Numbered from the stretch's first letter, positions 1 through 6,081 are shown. The stretch is 6,894 nt of DNA from Thiolapillus brandeum (GCA_011051425.1 DRLF01000372.1:1-6894); one strand, 5' to 3'. Notes: generated by a model from the letters alone, not told the origin. Numbers and translations: made by a program.

Positions 1-7
1 TCAATGA

Positions 8-21
8 TTGATAATAATCAA
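8..21. promoter_or_regulatory. FNR/Anr-type binding site
   Basis: The sequence TTGAT-AATA-ATCAA matches the FNR/Anr consensus TTGAT-N4-ATCAA at every defined base. The palindrome extends one base further on each side (7-22, ATTGAT/ATCAAT). Proteins of this CRP/FNR family sense oxygen (FNR, Anr) or NO (Dnr). The site lies upstream of the peroxiredoxin gene, with its centre about 135 bases before the ATG. Two more AATCAAT words follow at 29-35 and 51-57, but neither forms a second palindrome. It could regulate the peroxiredoxin gene or a divergent gene to the left of the window. Confidence 0.6.
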
Positions 22-56
22 TAGTAAAAATCAATAGCTGGCATGTTCACAATCAA

Positions 57-86
57 TTGGGAAAGTGCGCCTCCCGCCCTTATTCT
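57..86 (+). promoter_or_regulatory. Possible sigma70 promoter of the peroxiredoxin gene
   Basis: A -35-like TTGGGA (57-62) and a -10-like TATTCT (81-86) are separated by 18 bases. This predicts a start near 93 and a 5' leader of about 57 bases before the ATG at 150. The FNR-type box would then sit about 78 bases upstream of the start, near where upstream (class I) activator sites lie. Both hexamers are imperfect, so this is a weak prediction. Confidence 0.3.
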
Positions 87-149
87 GTATCCAACGCCGG
101 ATAACCCGGCACCGAAAAAACAAACGCAACAATTGTGGAGATACAGAAA

Positions 150-803
150 ATGACCAATGAAACTATTCAACAGGCACCTGCATTGCCCCGCCTCAATGAA
201 CCCGCACCCGCTTTCGAAGCACCTACCACCGACGGTGTGAAAAAGCTGGAGGATTATCGCGGCAAGTGGCTGGTGCTGTTCTCCCACCCGGCGGATTTCA
301 CCCCGGTGTGTACCACGGAATTCATCGCTTTCGCCAAACGTCACGAGGATTTCAAGGCGCTGAACGCTGAATTGCTGGGCCTTTCCATCGACAGCCACTA
401 CAGTCATGTGGCCTGGATGAGGAACATCAAGGAAAAATTCGGCGTGGAGATCCCCTTTCCCATCATCGCGGACCTGAAGATGGAAGTGGCCAGGGCCTAT
501 GGCATGATCCATCCCGGTGCGGCGGACACCTCAGCGGTACGGGCGACCTTCATCATCGATCCCGAAGGCATCCTGCGGGCCATGGTGTACTACCCCATGA
601 GCAACGGGCGCTCCATCGATGAATTCCTGCGCCTGATAAAGGCCCTGCAGACTTCCGATTCCAACGGTGTGGCCACGCCGGAGAACTGGCAGCCGGGTGA
701 CAAGGTCATCGTACCGCCGCCCGCCAGTGCCGAAGCCGCCGAGGCGCGCATGTCCGAAGGCTACGAGTGTACCGACTGGTACTTCTGCAAGCGCGACCTC
801 TGA
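150..803 (+). CDS. Peroxiredoxin, Prx6 subfamily (AhpC/TSA fold)
   Basis: Thiol peroxidase of 217 residues that reduces hydrogen peroxide and organic hydroperoxides in the cytoplasm. The peroxidatic site is P47-A-D-F-T51-P-V-C54, the PxxxTxxC signature, with Arg131 in the SAVRATF segment as the expected conserved arginine. The long C-terminal extension, including the GDKVIVPPP segment, is typical of the Prx6/1-Cys subfamily. It ends in C207-TDWYF-C213, the C-terminal cysteine pair known from archaeal enzymes such as Aeropyrum ApTPx. This suggests a two-cysteine mechanism, probably recycled by a thioredoxin- or glutaredoxin-like donor. The ATG at 150 is preferred because GGAG at 137-140 lies 9 bases upstream. 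A GTG at 135 would add five residues but overlaps that ribosome site. The gene appears monocistronic, with a terminator 11 bases after the stop and an FNR-type box upstream. Confidence 0.95.
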   Translation: MTNETIQQAPALPRLNEPAPAFEAPTTDGVKKLEDYRGKWLVLFSHPADFTPVCTTEFIAFAKRHEDFKALNAELLGLSIDSHYSHVAWMRNIKEKFGVEIPFPIIADLKMEVARAYGMIHPGAADTSAVRATFIIDPEGILRAMVYYPMSNGRSIDEFLRLIKALQTSDSNGVATPENWQPGDKVIVPPPASAEAAEARMSEGYECTDWYFCKRDL

Positions 804-814
804 CCGTGTCGTGC

Positions 815-834
815 AAGCCCATGGATGGGCTTTT
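815..834 (+). terminator. Rho-independent terminator of the peroxiredoxin gene
   Basis: A perfect 7-bp stem AAGCCCA (815-821) / TGGGCTT (826-832) with a TGGA loop ends in TTTT (831-834), 11 bases after the stop codon. The T tract is short, so some readthrough into the hairpin-rich region downstream is possible. Confidence 0.65.
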
Positions 835-880
835 GTGGCATCCTCTGGGGCAATCGGTCGGCGTTTATTCCTAACAGGAT

Positions 881-912
881 GTTGAAAAAGTCCTTCCATG
901 GATTTTTTCAAC
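881..912. repeat. 13-bp stem-loop with A/T-rich stem
   Basis: GTTGAAAAAGTCC (881-893) pairs with GGATTTTTTCAAC (900-912) through 13 positions, one of them G-U, around a 6-base loop. The T run lies inside the stem, so it is not a textbook terminator, although an RNA from either strand could form it. It is the left stem-loop of the 875-1035 block. Confidence 0.6.
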
Positions 913-915
913 CAC

Positions 916-952
916 GGAAGCGGAAAACGCGGTTTCCCGCTTCCTTTATTTT
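916..952 (+). terminator. Hairpin with T-rich tail, possible second terminator
   Basis: GGAAGCGGAAAAC (916-928) pairs with GTTTCCCGCTTCC (932-944) at 12 of 13 positions around a GCG loop, and TTTATTTT (945-952) follows. This is a plausible backup terminator for transcripts that pass the first one. It may instead be only a palindrome of the repeat block. Confidence 0.45.
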
Positions 953-977
953 CAATGGCTTACAGCCACTAAAAAGG

Positions 978-997
978 GTGGCACATCCTTGTGCCAC
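978..997. repeat. Perfect 8-bp hairpin
   Basis: GTGGCACA (978-985) and TGTGCCAC (990-997) are exact reverse complements around a TCCT loop. There is no T tract on either side. It is the third stem-loop of the 875-1035 block. Confidence 0.6.
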
Positions 998-1000
998 GCA

Positions 1001-1035
1001 CAGGCTGTCGAAAAACGGTGTTTTTCAACAGCCTG
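1001..1035. repeat. 16-bp stem-loop containing CAGGCTGTTGAAAAA-type arms
   Basis: CAGGCTGTCGAAAAAC (1001-1016) pairs with GTTTTTCAACAGCCTG (1020-1035) at 15 of 16 positions around a 3-base GGT loop. Its arms match the left end of the block at 875-889, so three copies of one motif lie within about 160 bases. Confidence 0.65.
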
Positions 1036-1088
1036 CTGCTAACTTTCATGAATCTTCTAGCCACCTCCCTGATTGTGGAAAAACCTAT

Positions 1089-1159
1089 CCGTAGGTCGGG
1101 CTTCAGCCCGACAACAGCTACCACAAAGGGGCAATGTCGGACTGAAGTCCGACCTACGG
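1089..1159. repeat. REP doublet (REPIN-like element)
   Basis: Two GTAG-headed palindromes stand in opposite orientation. The first has GTAG at 1091-1094 and palindrome GTCGGGCTTCAGCCCGAC at 1095-1112. The second has palindrome GTCGGACTGAAGTCCGAC at 1136-1153 and CTAC at 1154-1157. Arms 1089-1113 and 1135-1159 match as inverted repeats at 23 of 25 positions across a 21-base spacer (1114-1134). The two differences fall on bases that pair with each other inside each small palindrome (G-C in one, A-T in the other). A GTAG head plus a short palindrome in an inverted doublet is the known layout of REPINs, which are mobilised by RAYT (TnpA-REP, Y1) transposases encoded elsewhere. It begins 30 bases past the glycosyltransferase stop codon, a usual place for REP elements. 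Confidence 0.75.
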
Positions 1160-1188
1160 AAAATCAATGGCTGAAGTGTATTTCCACA

Positions 1189-2211
1189 TTAACGCAGCCT
1201 GGGTTCTGTTTCGTAAAGATCCTGAATCAGCCGCGTGAACCTGGCGATGCTTTGCTGCAGCCTGTCGTCGTTCACCTGGAACCGGGGCTCTACACTGCCT
1301 TCGAACAGGTGCTCGAAGTAGCGCGTAAAATACAGGGACAGAGGCGTGCGCAGGGCGCGTGAGCGTATGTTTTCCGCCTCGACTGCGGGATCGGTGCCAG
1401 TTTCTTTGTTGCGGTTGCGGCTCCTGCGCTGAATTTCCGATTCGAGGTAGGCGTCGTCCAGGATGAAAGGGCGTTGCGACAGGTTGACCACCTTTTCCCT
1501 GAGACGGTCCCGCCAGGATTTCCGGGCGCCGCTGATGCCACCAATGTGGATCAGGTTGTCCAGTTCCAGGTGCCGGAACCTGGTGCCATAGTGGTGGGAG
1601 ACCACGTTGAGCAGCTTGGCCGTGTCCAGCCGCCTGCTTTGCAGAACATCGTCAGTGAGTGAAAGACGTTCGAGGCTTTCCGGAAGGAATCTTGCCGGGT
1701 GGTAGACCTCGAAGCCCACCTTGGTCTCAGCGATGATCTTGCGGAACAGTTCGGTGCGGTAGACCGAAAAATAGGTGGGCGCCAGGGGCAGCCCGGCAGG
1801 CGTGCGCAGGCAGCGGCCGGAAAAGCCCGGCAGGATGATGTCCGGGTTCATGGAAACAGGCAGGCAGGAGGAGAAGACATCACATTCCGGCAGATGCTGT
1901 TCCAGCGTTTCCTGGAAAGGTCCTGCGGCGAAGATGTCCGAGTCCGCCATGCAGAAATAGGGCGAATCTTCCCGGGCGAAAAGGATGTTGAGCATGCTGC
2001 CGTGATCCAGGATGCCTTTCGCCGGATAGTAGAAGTATTCCAGCCGGGGAGAGCTGTCACAGAAGTCCTTGAGCAGCCGGCGCTCTTTCTCATCCAGCCC
2101 GTTGTCCACCAGCCGGTAGCTGTAGTCGGATTCTTTCAGCAGGCTCGCTGCCGCCAGCCGCAGGTATTTCACGGTGCCGGATATGAAGATGATGTTGAAG
2201 GTGAGCTTCAT
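1189..2211 (-). CDS. Putative glycosyltransferase (GT-A-like)
   Basis: Protein of 340 residues, last gene of the minus-strand operon. It starts with a hydrophobic beta strand (LTFNIIFISG, about 3-12). Segment LDHGSMLNILF (68-78) resembles the region before the metal site in family 2 glycosyltransferases. It is followed by M-A-D90-S-D92, a DxD-type motif that in GT-A enzymes binds the metal and nucleotide-sugar. No signal peptide or membrane segment is visible, so it is probably cytoplasmic or loosely membrane-associated. The C-terminal third is charged and unrecognised. The ATG directly follows the TAA of the preceding sulfotransferase (ATG-TAA-ATG), and AGGG (2220-2223) lies 8 bases upstream inside that gene, so translation is probably coupled. 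Family assignment rests on the DxD context only; donor and acceptor sugars cannot be told. Confidence 0.65.
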   Translation of the reverse strand: MKLTFNIIFISGTVKYLRLAAASLLKESDYSYRLVDNGLDEKERRLLKDFCDSSPRLEYFYYPAKGILDHGSMLNILFAREDSPYFCMADSDIFAAGPFQETLEQHLPECDVFSSCLPVSMNPDIILPGFSGRCLRTPAGLPLAPTYFSVYRTELFRKIIAETKVGFEVYHPARFLPESLERLSLTDDVLQSRRLDTAKLLNVVSHHYGTRFRHLELDNLIHIGGISGARKSWRDRLREKVVNLSQRPFILDDAYLESEIQRRSRNRNKETGTDPAVEAENIRSRALRTPLSLYFTRYFEHLFEGSVEPRFQVNDDRLQQSIARFTRLIQDLYETEPRLR

Positions 2212-2928
2212 TTACATGGCCCTGGCCTGCAGATCTGCATACAGGGCAGCGCAGGCTTCCGGCAGTTCATCATCGGTTTCGATATCCACGTGCCGCAGCT
2301 CGGGGCTGAAGAAAGCTATCCTGCTGGCATCCAGCCCGATATCCAGGGCAGTGGTCAGTTCACGCACCTTTTCGATATACCGGTCTGCCTCCTCGTCGAA
2401 GGAAACGATGGGAAAGTCCAGCCTGTTGTGATGATGAACCAGTTGCCGGTTGTAGGACAGCCACAGCGCCAGCGCCTTTTCCAGGGGAAATTCGTTGCGT
2501 CGCTGCAGGGACTGGGCAACCAGGAAAGGATTGCGGAATATGCCCACGCATTTCAGGTTCGGCAGGGCTTCCAGCCAGCCATCCAGCGCCAGCAGGGCGC
2601 GGGGATCCTTGAAGCCCCAGACGGGGTGTTGCGCAAATTCCCGGATGATCCTGTCGCGGGTCTTTTTATGTTTCTTCTTCCACAGCACGGTTTCCGGCGG
2701 GTCGTCCCAGCTGCCGCCGTTGCTCTTGAGCAGGTCCTTGTGCAGTGAAATGATCTTGCGGTTCTCCCGGTTGCCCTTGGGGTTGTTCCTGTTGGATGGC
2801 GCCACTTCACCCAGAAAGACCCCGGCGTCTTCGAGGCAGCCGGCAAGGGAGCTGGTGCCGCTGCGGTGCATGCCAAGGACGGCCACGACATGGTTGTCCG
2901 GCAGTTTTTTCGATCTAAATCCGATCAT
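2212..2928 (-). CDS. Sulfotransferase family protein
   Basis: Protein of 238 residues that probably transfers sulfate from PAPS to a hydroxyl of a sugar or other small acceptor. The N-terminal strand and loop VVAVLG-M-H-R22-S-G-T-S-S (14-27) is the 5'-phosphosulfate-binding P-loop. W-G-F-K-D-P-R (104-110) is a conserved core segment. G-I-F-R132-N-P-F-L-V-A-Q-S140 is the 3'-phosphate-binding motif with the usual Arg/Ser spacing. Acidic and histidine residues suited to acceptor activation are present but cannot be assigned. It is short, close to the minimum for the family, and has no signal peptide or membrane helix. GGAG (2940-2943) lies 11 bases before the ATG. It is the second of three genes, 66 bases after the first sulfotransferase and directly abutting the glycosyltransferase. 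The substrate is unknown. Confidence 0.85.
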   Translation of the reverse strand: MIGFRSKKLPDNHVVAVLGMHRSGTSSLAGCLEDAGVFLGEVAPSNRNNPKGNRENRKIISLHKDLLKSNGGSWDDPPETVLWKKKHKKTRDRIIREFAQHPVWGFKDPRALLALDGWLEALPNLKCVGIFRNPFLVAQSLQRRNEFPLEKALALWLSYNRQLVHHHNRLDFPIVSFDEEADRYIEKVRELTTALDIGLDASRIAFFSPELRHVDIETDDELPEACAALYADLQARAM

Positions 2929-2944
2929 GGTTGTTCAGTCTCCA

Positions 2945-2964
2945 CAAGCCCGCCTTTGGGCTTG
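2945..2964 (-). other. Intercistronic hairpin in the sulfotransferase operon
   Basis: CAAGCCC (2945-2951) and GGGCTTG (2958-2964) form a perfect 7-bp stem with a 6-base loop in the 66-base gap between the two sulfotransferase genes. On the transcribed strand no T run follows; the hairpin ends just before the GTGGAG ribosome site of the downstream gene. It is therefore more likely an RNA-stability or translation-tuning element than a terminator. Confidence 0.4.
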
Positions 2965-2994
2965 CAAGGTGTTGAGTGGGGATGAAAGTTTTGT

Positions 2995-3828
2995 TCAGAC
3001 ATCGAATCCCATTTCCCTGACGAAATCCAGCTGGGAGCGGTCGAATATTCCCAGGTCGTGATGCCTGTATCTTCCCGCCGAGCGTGGCGTTCTGGGTATA
3101 TCGTACAGGGCCTTGCGTTTTTCGGGAGAAACATCCGCCCCGATGAAGTTCAGCATCCTGTCGATCTGCGCTTCCGGCTGTGCGCAGAATTCCCCGTGAT
3201 TGACGAGCAGAAAATCTCCCCGCAGGTGTTTGCCTTTTTCGATGACTTCCCGGGTTGATTGTATCCAGTATTCCAGTTGCCTGTAGGCGATTTCCTGTTC
3301 CGTTGCCGCATCGTCGATGTGAATGCTGTAGCGGTATCCCCAGTTTGCGAGCTGTTTCCTGTTGCTGGAAAAGGCCATGTCCAGCCCGTGGCGGATGACC
3401 TGCAGGTATTTCAGGTTGTCAAAGAAAGCGTCGATTTCCTGCAGGTAGATTTGTGTGTTGGGTTCCTTCCAGCCCCATGTCTGCCGGTTGCACGGCTTCG
3501 ACAGGGTTTTATACAGAATCCTGATATTGAATTTGAAACTGTTGCGCGCCAGGGGATTGTCGAAGGCGGCTTTCAGCAGCCGTCTTGCGCTCTTCGGGGA
3601 AAGATGATCCGTGCGCATGTATTCCTCGAAGACAGCCAGCCGTTCCTGAATCTCCGCTTTGCCGGCGCCGTTGTAGAACGAAGGATTCTTGAACAGGCGT
3701 GTGAACAGCTTGTTGTCGTTGGCGTTGTTCAGGCTGTCGCCCAGATAGATGCCAGCATCCATCAGCACCTGAGTGATGGCCCGTGTGCCGCTGCCGCCCA
3801 GTGCGCCGATGGCGATCACTGCTCCCAT
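2995..3828 (-). CDS. Sulfotransferase family protein (GGSGTR type)
   Basis: Protein of 277 residues, first gene of the minus-strand operon and only distantly similar to the next sulfotransferase. AIGALGGSGTR (6-16) is the PAPS 5'-phosphosulfate-binding loop; Gly stands where many sulfotransferases carry Lys or Arg before SGT. W-G-W-K-E-P (118-123) is the conserved core segment. V-I-R146-H-G-L-D-M-A-F-S154 is the 3'-phosphate-binding motif with the usual spacing. After it, YRQLEYWIQSTREV (182-195) and DFLLVNHGEFC (205-215) match the acceptor-side helix and the strand typical of such proteins. It is soluble, with no signal peptide. A weak GGGA site (3839-3842) precedes the ATG by 10 bases. Likely role is sulfation of a carbohydrate or surface glycan made with the downstream glycosyltransferase; the exact acceptor is unknown. 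Confidence 0.8.
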   Translation of the reverse strand: MGAVIAIGALGGSGTRAITQVLMDAGIYLGDSLNNANDNKLFTRLFKNPSFYNGAGKAEIQERLAVFEEYMRTDHLSPKSARRLLKAAFDNPLARNSFKFNIRILYKTLSKPCNRQTWGWKEPNTQIYLQEIDAFFDNLKYLQVIRHGLDMAFSSNRKQLANWGYRYSIHIDDAATEQEIAYRQLEYWIQSTREVIEKGKHLRGDFLLVNHGEFCAQPEAQIDRMLNFIGADVSPEKRKALYDIPRTPRSAGRYRHHDLGIFDRSQLDFVREMGFDV

Positions 3829-3908
3829 GTCAACACGGTCCCGGACTGCTGATGCGGTTTCTTTGGCGGCAGATGCACGCTACTATCCTGAAATGAAAAT
3901 CGTGCCCG

Positions 3909-3914
3909 ATTGTA
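3909..3914 (-). promoter_or_regulatory. Candidate -10 element for the sulfotransferase operon
   Basis: On the minus strand this reads TACAAT, five of six bases of the sigma70 -10 consensus. The region 17 bases further upstream (TTATCT) is a poor -35. A start near 3902 would give a leader of about 73 bases before the first sulfotransferase. The element lies in the 115-base divergent gap, just upstream of the recG ribosome site. No equally good plus-strand promoter for recG is visible; TACTAT at 3881-3886 is a weak option. Confidence 0.3.
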
Positions 3915-3927
3915 ACCAATCCAAAGC

Positions 3928-3946
3928 GGGGAGATAAGCAGATTTG
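3928..3946 (+). promoter_or_regulatory. Ribosome binding site and TTG start of recG
   Basis: GGGGAG at 3928-3933 lies 10 bases before TTG at 3944-3946. An in-frame TAA at 3935-3937 rules out any start further upstream. The next residues (TLQSDALSALPVTALKGVG) align with the usual RecG N-terminus, so an internal start would cut into the conserved domain. The rare TTG start is therefore well supported. Confidence 0.75.
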
Positions 3947-6040
3947 ACCCTTCAGAGCGATGCCCTGTCAGCGCTTCCCGTGACTGCGCTCAAAGGCGTG
4001 GGGCCGAAAAGCGCCGAGCGCCTGGCCCGCCTGGGTATCGAGTGCGTACAGGATATTCTGTTTCACCTGCCCCTGCGCTACCAGGACCGCACCCGGGTGA
4101 CGCCCATGCAGTACCTGCGCCCCGGTGATGAGGTGGTGGTGGAAGGTGAGGTGGAGCACGTGGAGATACGCTTCGGCCGTCGCCGTTCCCTGCTGGTGCA
4201 TCTGTCCGACGGCAGCAGCCGCATCATCCTGCGTTTCTTCCATTTCAGCGCAGCACAGAAGAACAACCTCAAAGCGGGGCTGGCGCTGCGCTGTTTCGGC
4301 GAAGTGCGCAACGGTCCCGCCTGTTTCGAGCTGATCCATCCCGAATATCGCGTGGTGGAGGAAAACGGCATGGCCATGGCAGAGGAAACCCTGACGCCGG
4401 TCTATCCCACCACCGAAGGCATGCACCAGATCAGCTGGCGGGATCTCACCGGCAAGGCGCTGGAACTGCTGAACAGCAGCGAGCAGGGGCTGCAGGAATG
4501 GCTGCCCGATGAATTGCTGCAAGCATACTCCCTGATGGAGCTCAGTGCCGCCATCCGCTATCTCCACCGGCCGCCGCCGGATGCACAGCAGCAGTTGCTG
4601 CTGGATGGCGTGCATCCCGCGCAGCAGCGTCTGGCGTTCGAGGAACTGGTGGCGCATCAGCTGAGTTTGCGCCAGGCGCGCCAGCTGCAGCGCCGCAAGC
4701 AGGCACCCCGGCTGTCGGGCGCCGGTTATCTTCGTCAGGGGCTGCTGCAGGCGCTGCCTTTCGAGCTGACGGGTGCGCAGGAGCGGGTGCTGGAAGATAT
4801 TTCAGCAGACCTGCAGCAGCCAGTCCCCATGCTGCGCCTGGTGCAGGGTGATGTAGGGTCCGGCAAGACCATCGTGGCGGCCCTGGCCGCATTGCAGGCT
4901 ATTGAAGCAGGTTTCCAGGTGGCGCTGATGGCGCCCACGGAACTGCTGGCCGAGCAGCACATGAAGAGCTTCCAGCAGTGGCTGGAGCCCCTGGGCGTCG
5001 ACATGGGCTGGCTGTCCGGTCGTATCAAGGGCAAGGCCAGGCAGGAAGTGCTGCAGCAGCTCGCAGACGGCGGCCTGTCTCTGCTGGTGGGCACCCAGGC
5101 GCTGTTTCAGGATGACGTGACCTACCATTCCCTGGGGTTGGTGATCGTCGATGAGCAACACCGTTTCGGGGTGCATCAGCGCCTGGCACTGCGCGAGAAG
5201 GGCAGCAGTGGCAGGCACACCCCCCACCAGCTCATCATGACGGCGACGCCCATACCCCGCAGCCTGGCCATGACGGCCTATGCGGATCTGGACCTGTCTG
5301 TCATCGATGAACTGCCCCCGGGCCGCACTCCCATTCAGACGCTGGTGATATCCGATGCCCGCCGGGAGGAGATCATCGGACGGGTGCGTACCGCCTGCGC
5401 CAACGGCCGCCAGGCCTACTGGGTATGCACCCTCATCGAGGAGTCGGAAGCGCTGCAGTGCCAGGCGGCGGAAGACGTGGCGCAGGAGCTGCAGGAAGCG
5501 CTGCAGGGTTTGGCGGTCGGGCTGGTGCACGGGCGCATGTCGTCGGCGGACAAGGAGCAGGTCATGGCGGCTTTCAAGGCGGGTGACATGCAGTTGCTGG
5601 TGGCGACTACCGTGATCGAAGTGGGCGTGGACGTCCCCAATGCCAGCCTCATGATCATCGAGAATCCCGAACGCCTGGGGCTGTCACAGCTGCACCAGTT
5701 GCGGGGCAGGGTGGGGCGGGGCAGCGTGGAAAGCCACTGCGTGCTCATGTATCACCCGCCTTTGGGCCAGCAGGCCAAAGAACGGCTGGCGGTGTTGCGT
5801 GAGAGCAGTGACGGCTTTGTCATCGCAAGAAAAGATCTGGAACTGCGCGGACCGGGGGAGGTGCTGGGTGTGCGCCAGACCGGGGAGATGCAGTTCCGTG
5901 TGGCGGATATCCTGCGGGATCAGCCTTTGCTGGATACCGCCAGGGAGGCTGCGGACAGGCTGCTGTCAGCTCATCCGGAAAGTGTGCAGCCGCTGGTGGA
6001 TCGCTGGCTGGGCGTCAATACCCGCTATGCGGGAGTATGA
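3944..6040 (+). CDS. recG: ATP-dependent DNA helicase RecG
   Basis: Double-stranded DNA translocase that remodels stalled replication forks, regresses them to Holliday junctions and dissociates R- and D-loops. At 698 residues it is full length (E. coli RecG 693). The N-terminal wedge domain includes LKGVGPKSAERLARLGIECVQD and the strand-rich OB-fold part (about 60-150). The helicase core shows motif I G302-D-V-G-S-G-K308-T, motif II D403-E-Q-H406, motif III T-A-T-P (433-436) and motif VI Q585-L-R-G-R-V-G-R-G. The TRG segment, needed to move on duplex DNA, contains DLELRGPGEVLGVRQTGE (631-648). All expected motifs are intact. It starts with TTG and is divergent from the sulfotransferase operon, so it is probably transcribed alone. 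The 3' end faces the CsgG-family gene across a shared hairpin. Confidence 0.98.
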   Translation: MTLQSDALSALPVTALKGVGPKSAERLARLGIECVQDILFHLPLRYQDRTRVTPMQYLRPGDEVVVEGEVEHVEIRFGRRRSLLVHLSDGSSRIILRFFHFSAAQKNNLKAGLALRCFGEVRNGPACFELIHPEYRVVEENGMAMAEETLTPVYPTTEGMHQISWRDLTGKALELLNSSEQGLQEWLPDELLQAYSLMELSAAIRYLHRPPPDAQQQLLLDGVHPAQQRLAFEELVAHQLSLRQARQLQRRKQAPRLSGAGYLRQGLLQALPFELTGAQERVLEDISADLQQPVPMLRLVQGDVGSGKTIVAALAALQAIEAGFQVALMAPTELLAEQHMKSFQQWLEPLGVDMGWLSGRIKGKARQEVLQQLADGGLSLLVGTQALFQDDVTYHSLGLVIVDEQHRFGVHQRLALREKGSSGRHTPHQLIMTATPIPRSLAMTAYADLDLSVIDELPPGRTPIQTLVISDARREEIIGRVRTACANGRQAYWVCTLIEESEALQCQAAEDVAQELQEALQGLAVGLVHGRMSSADKEQVMAAFKAGDMQLLVATTVIEVGVDVPNASLMIIENPERLGLSQLHQLRGRVGRGSVESHCVLMYHPPLGQQAKERLAVLRESSDGFVIARKDLELRGPGEVLGVRQTGEMQFRVADILRDQPLLDTAREAADRLLSAHPESVQPLVDRWLGVNTRYAGV

Positions 6041-6076
6041 AACAGCGCCACCCGGACGCATTTCCGGGTGGCTGTT
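6041..6076. terminator. Hairpin between convergent recG and CsgG-family genes
   Basis: A 9-bp G+C-rich stem CCACCCGGA (6048-6056) / TCCGGGTGG (6063-6071), loop CGCATT, is extended by an outer AACAGC / GCTGTT pairing across a 2-base bulge. It starts right after the recG stop and ends 5 bases before the stop codon of the opposing gene, so it can serve both transcripts. T tracts are short on both strands (GTT-GG or GTTTC), so termination strength is uncertain. Confidence 0.55.
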
Positions 6077-6081
6077 GGTTG

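Larger units (their letters stand above)
875..1035. repeat. MITE-like block with inverted ends
   Basis: The left end CAGGATGTTGAAAAA (875-889) matches the reverse complement of the right end TTTTTCAACAGCCTG (1021-1035) at 14 of 15 positions, bounding 161 bases. A third copy, CAGGCTGTCGAAAAA, lies at 1001-1015. The interior is four consecutive stem-loops with almost no unstructured spacing and no credible gene. This resembles a small non-autonomous inverted-repeat element or a fusion of intergenic palindromes. I see no clean target-site duplication: CTAA occurs at 871-874 and again at 1039-1042, but the second copy does not abut the right end. Confidence 0.4.

Noticed and set aside
135..149. 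GTG start five codons upstream of the peroxiredoxin ATG
   Set aside because: The GTG overlaps the GGAG that serves the ATG at 150, and no ribosome site precedes it.
18..512. Open frame of 164 codons on the minus strand over the peroxiredoxin gene
   Set aside because: It lies antisense to a clearly conserved gene and resembles no family I recognise; it is a composition-driven mirror frame.
871..1042. CTAA as a target-site duplication around the 875-1035 block
   Set aside because: The right-hand CTAA is three bases away from the element end and four bases is easily chance.
825..1094. Possible small gene of 89 codons after the peroxiredoxin
   Set aside because: It runs straight through four hairpins and the terminator region, lacks a ribosome site and has no recognisable domain.
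875..1159. CRISPR array
   Set aside because: The repeats are inverted, irregularly spaced and few; there are no equal-length spacers and no cas genes.
1699..2748. Long plus-strand open frame (349 codons) opposite the glycosyltransferase and sulfotransferase
   Set aside because: It overlaps two genes with clear motifs, crosses their junction, and its translation is a low-complexity Gln/Val-rich mirror of them.
4802..5530. Minus-strand open frame of 242 codons inside recG
   Set aside because: It is antisense to the RecG helicase core and rich in His, Gln and Leu, as expected from a mirror of G+C-rich codons.
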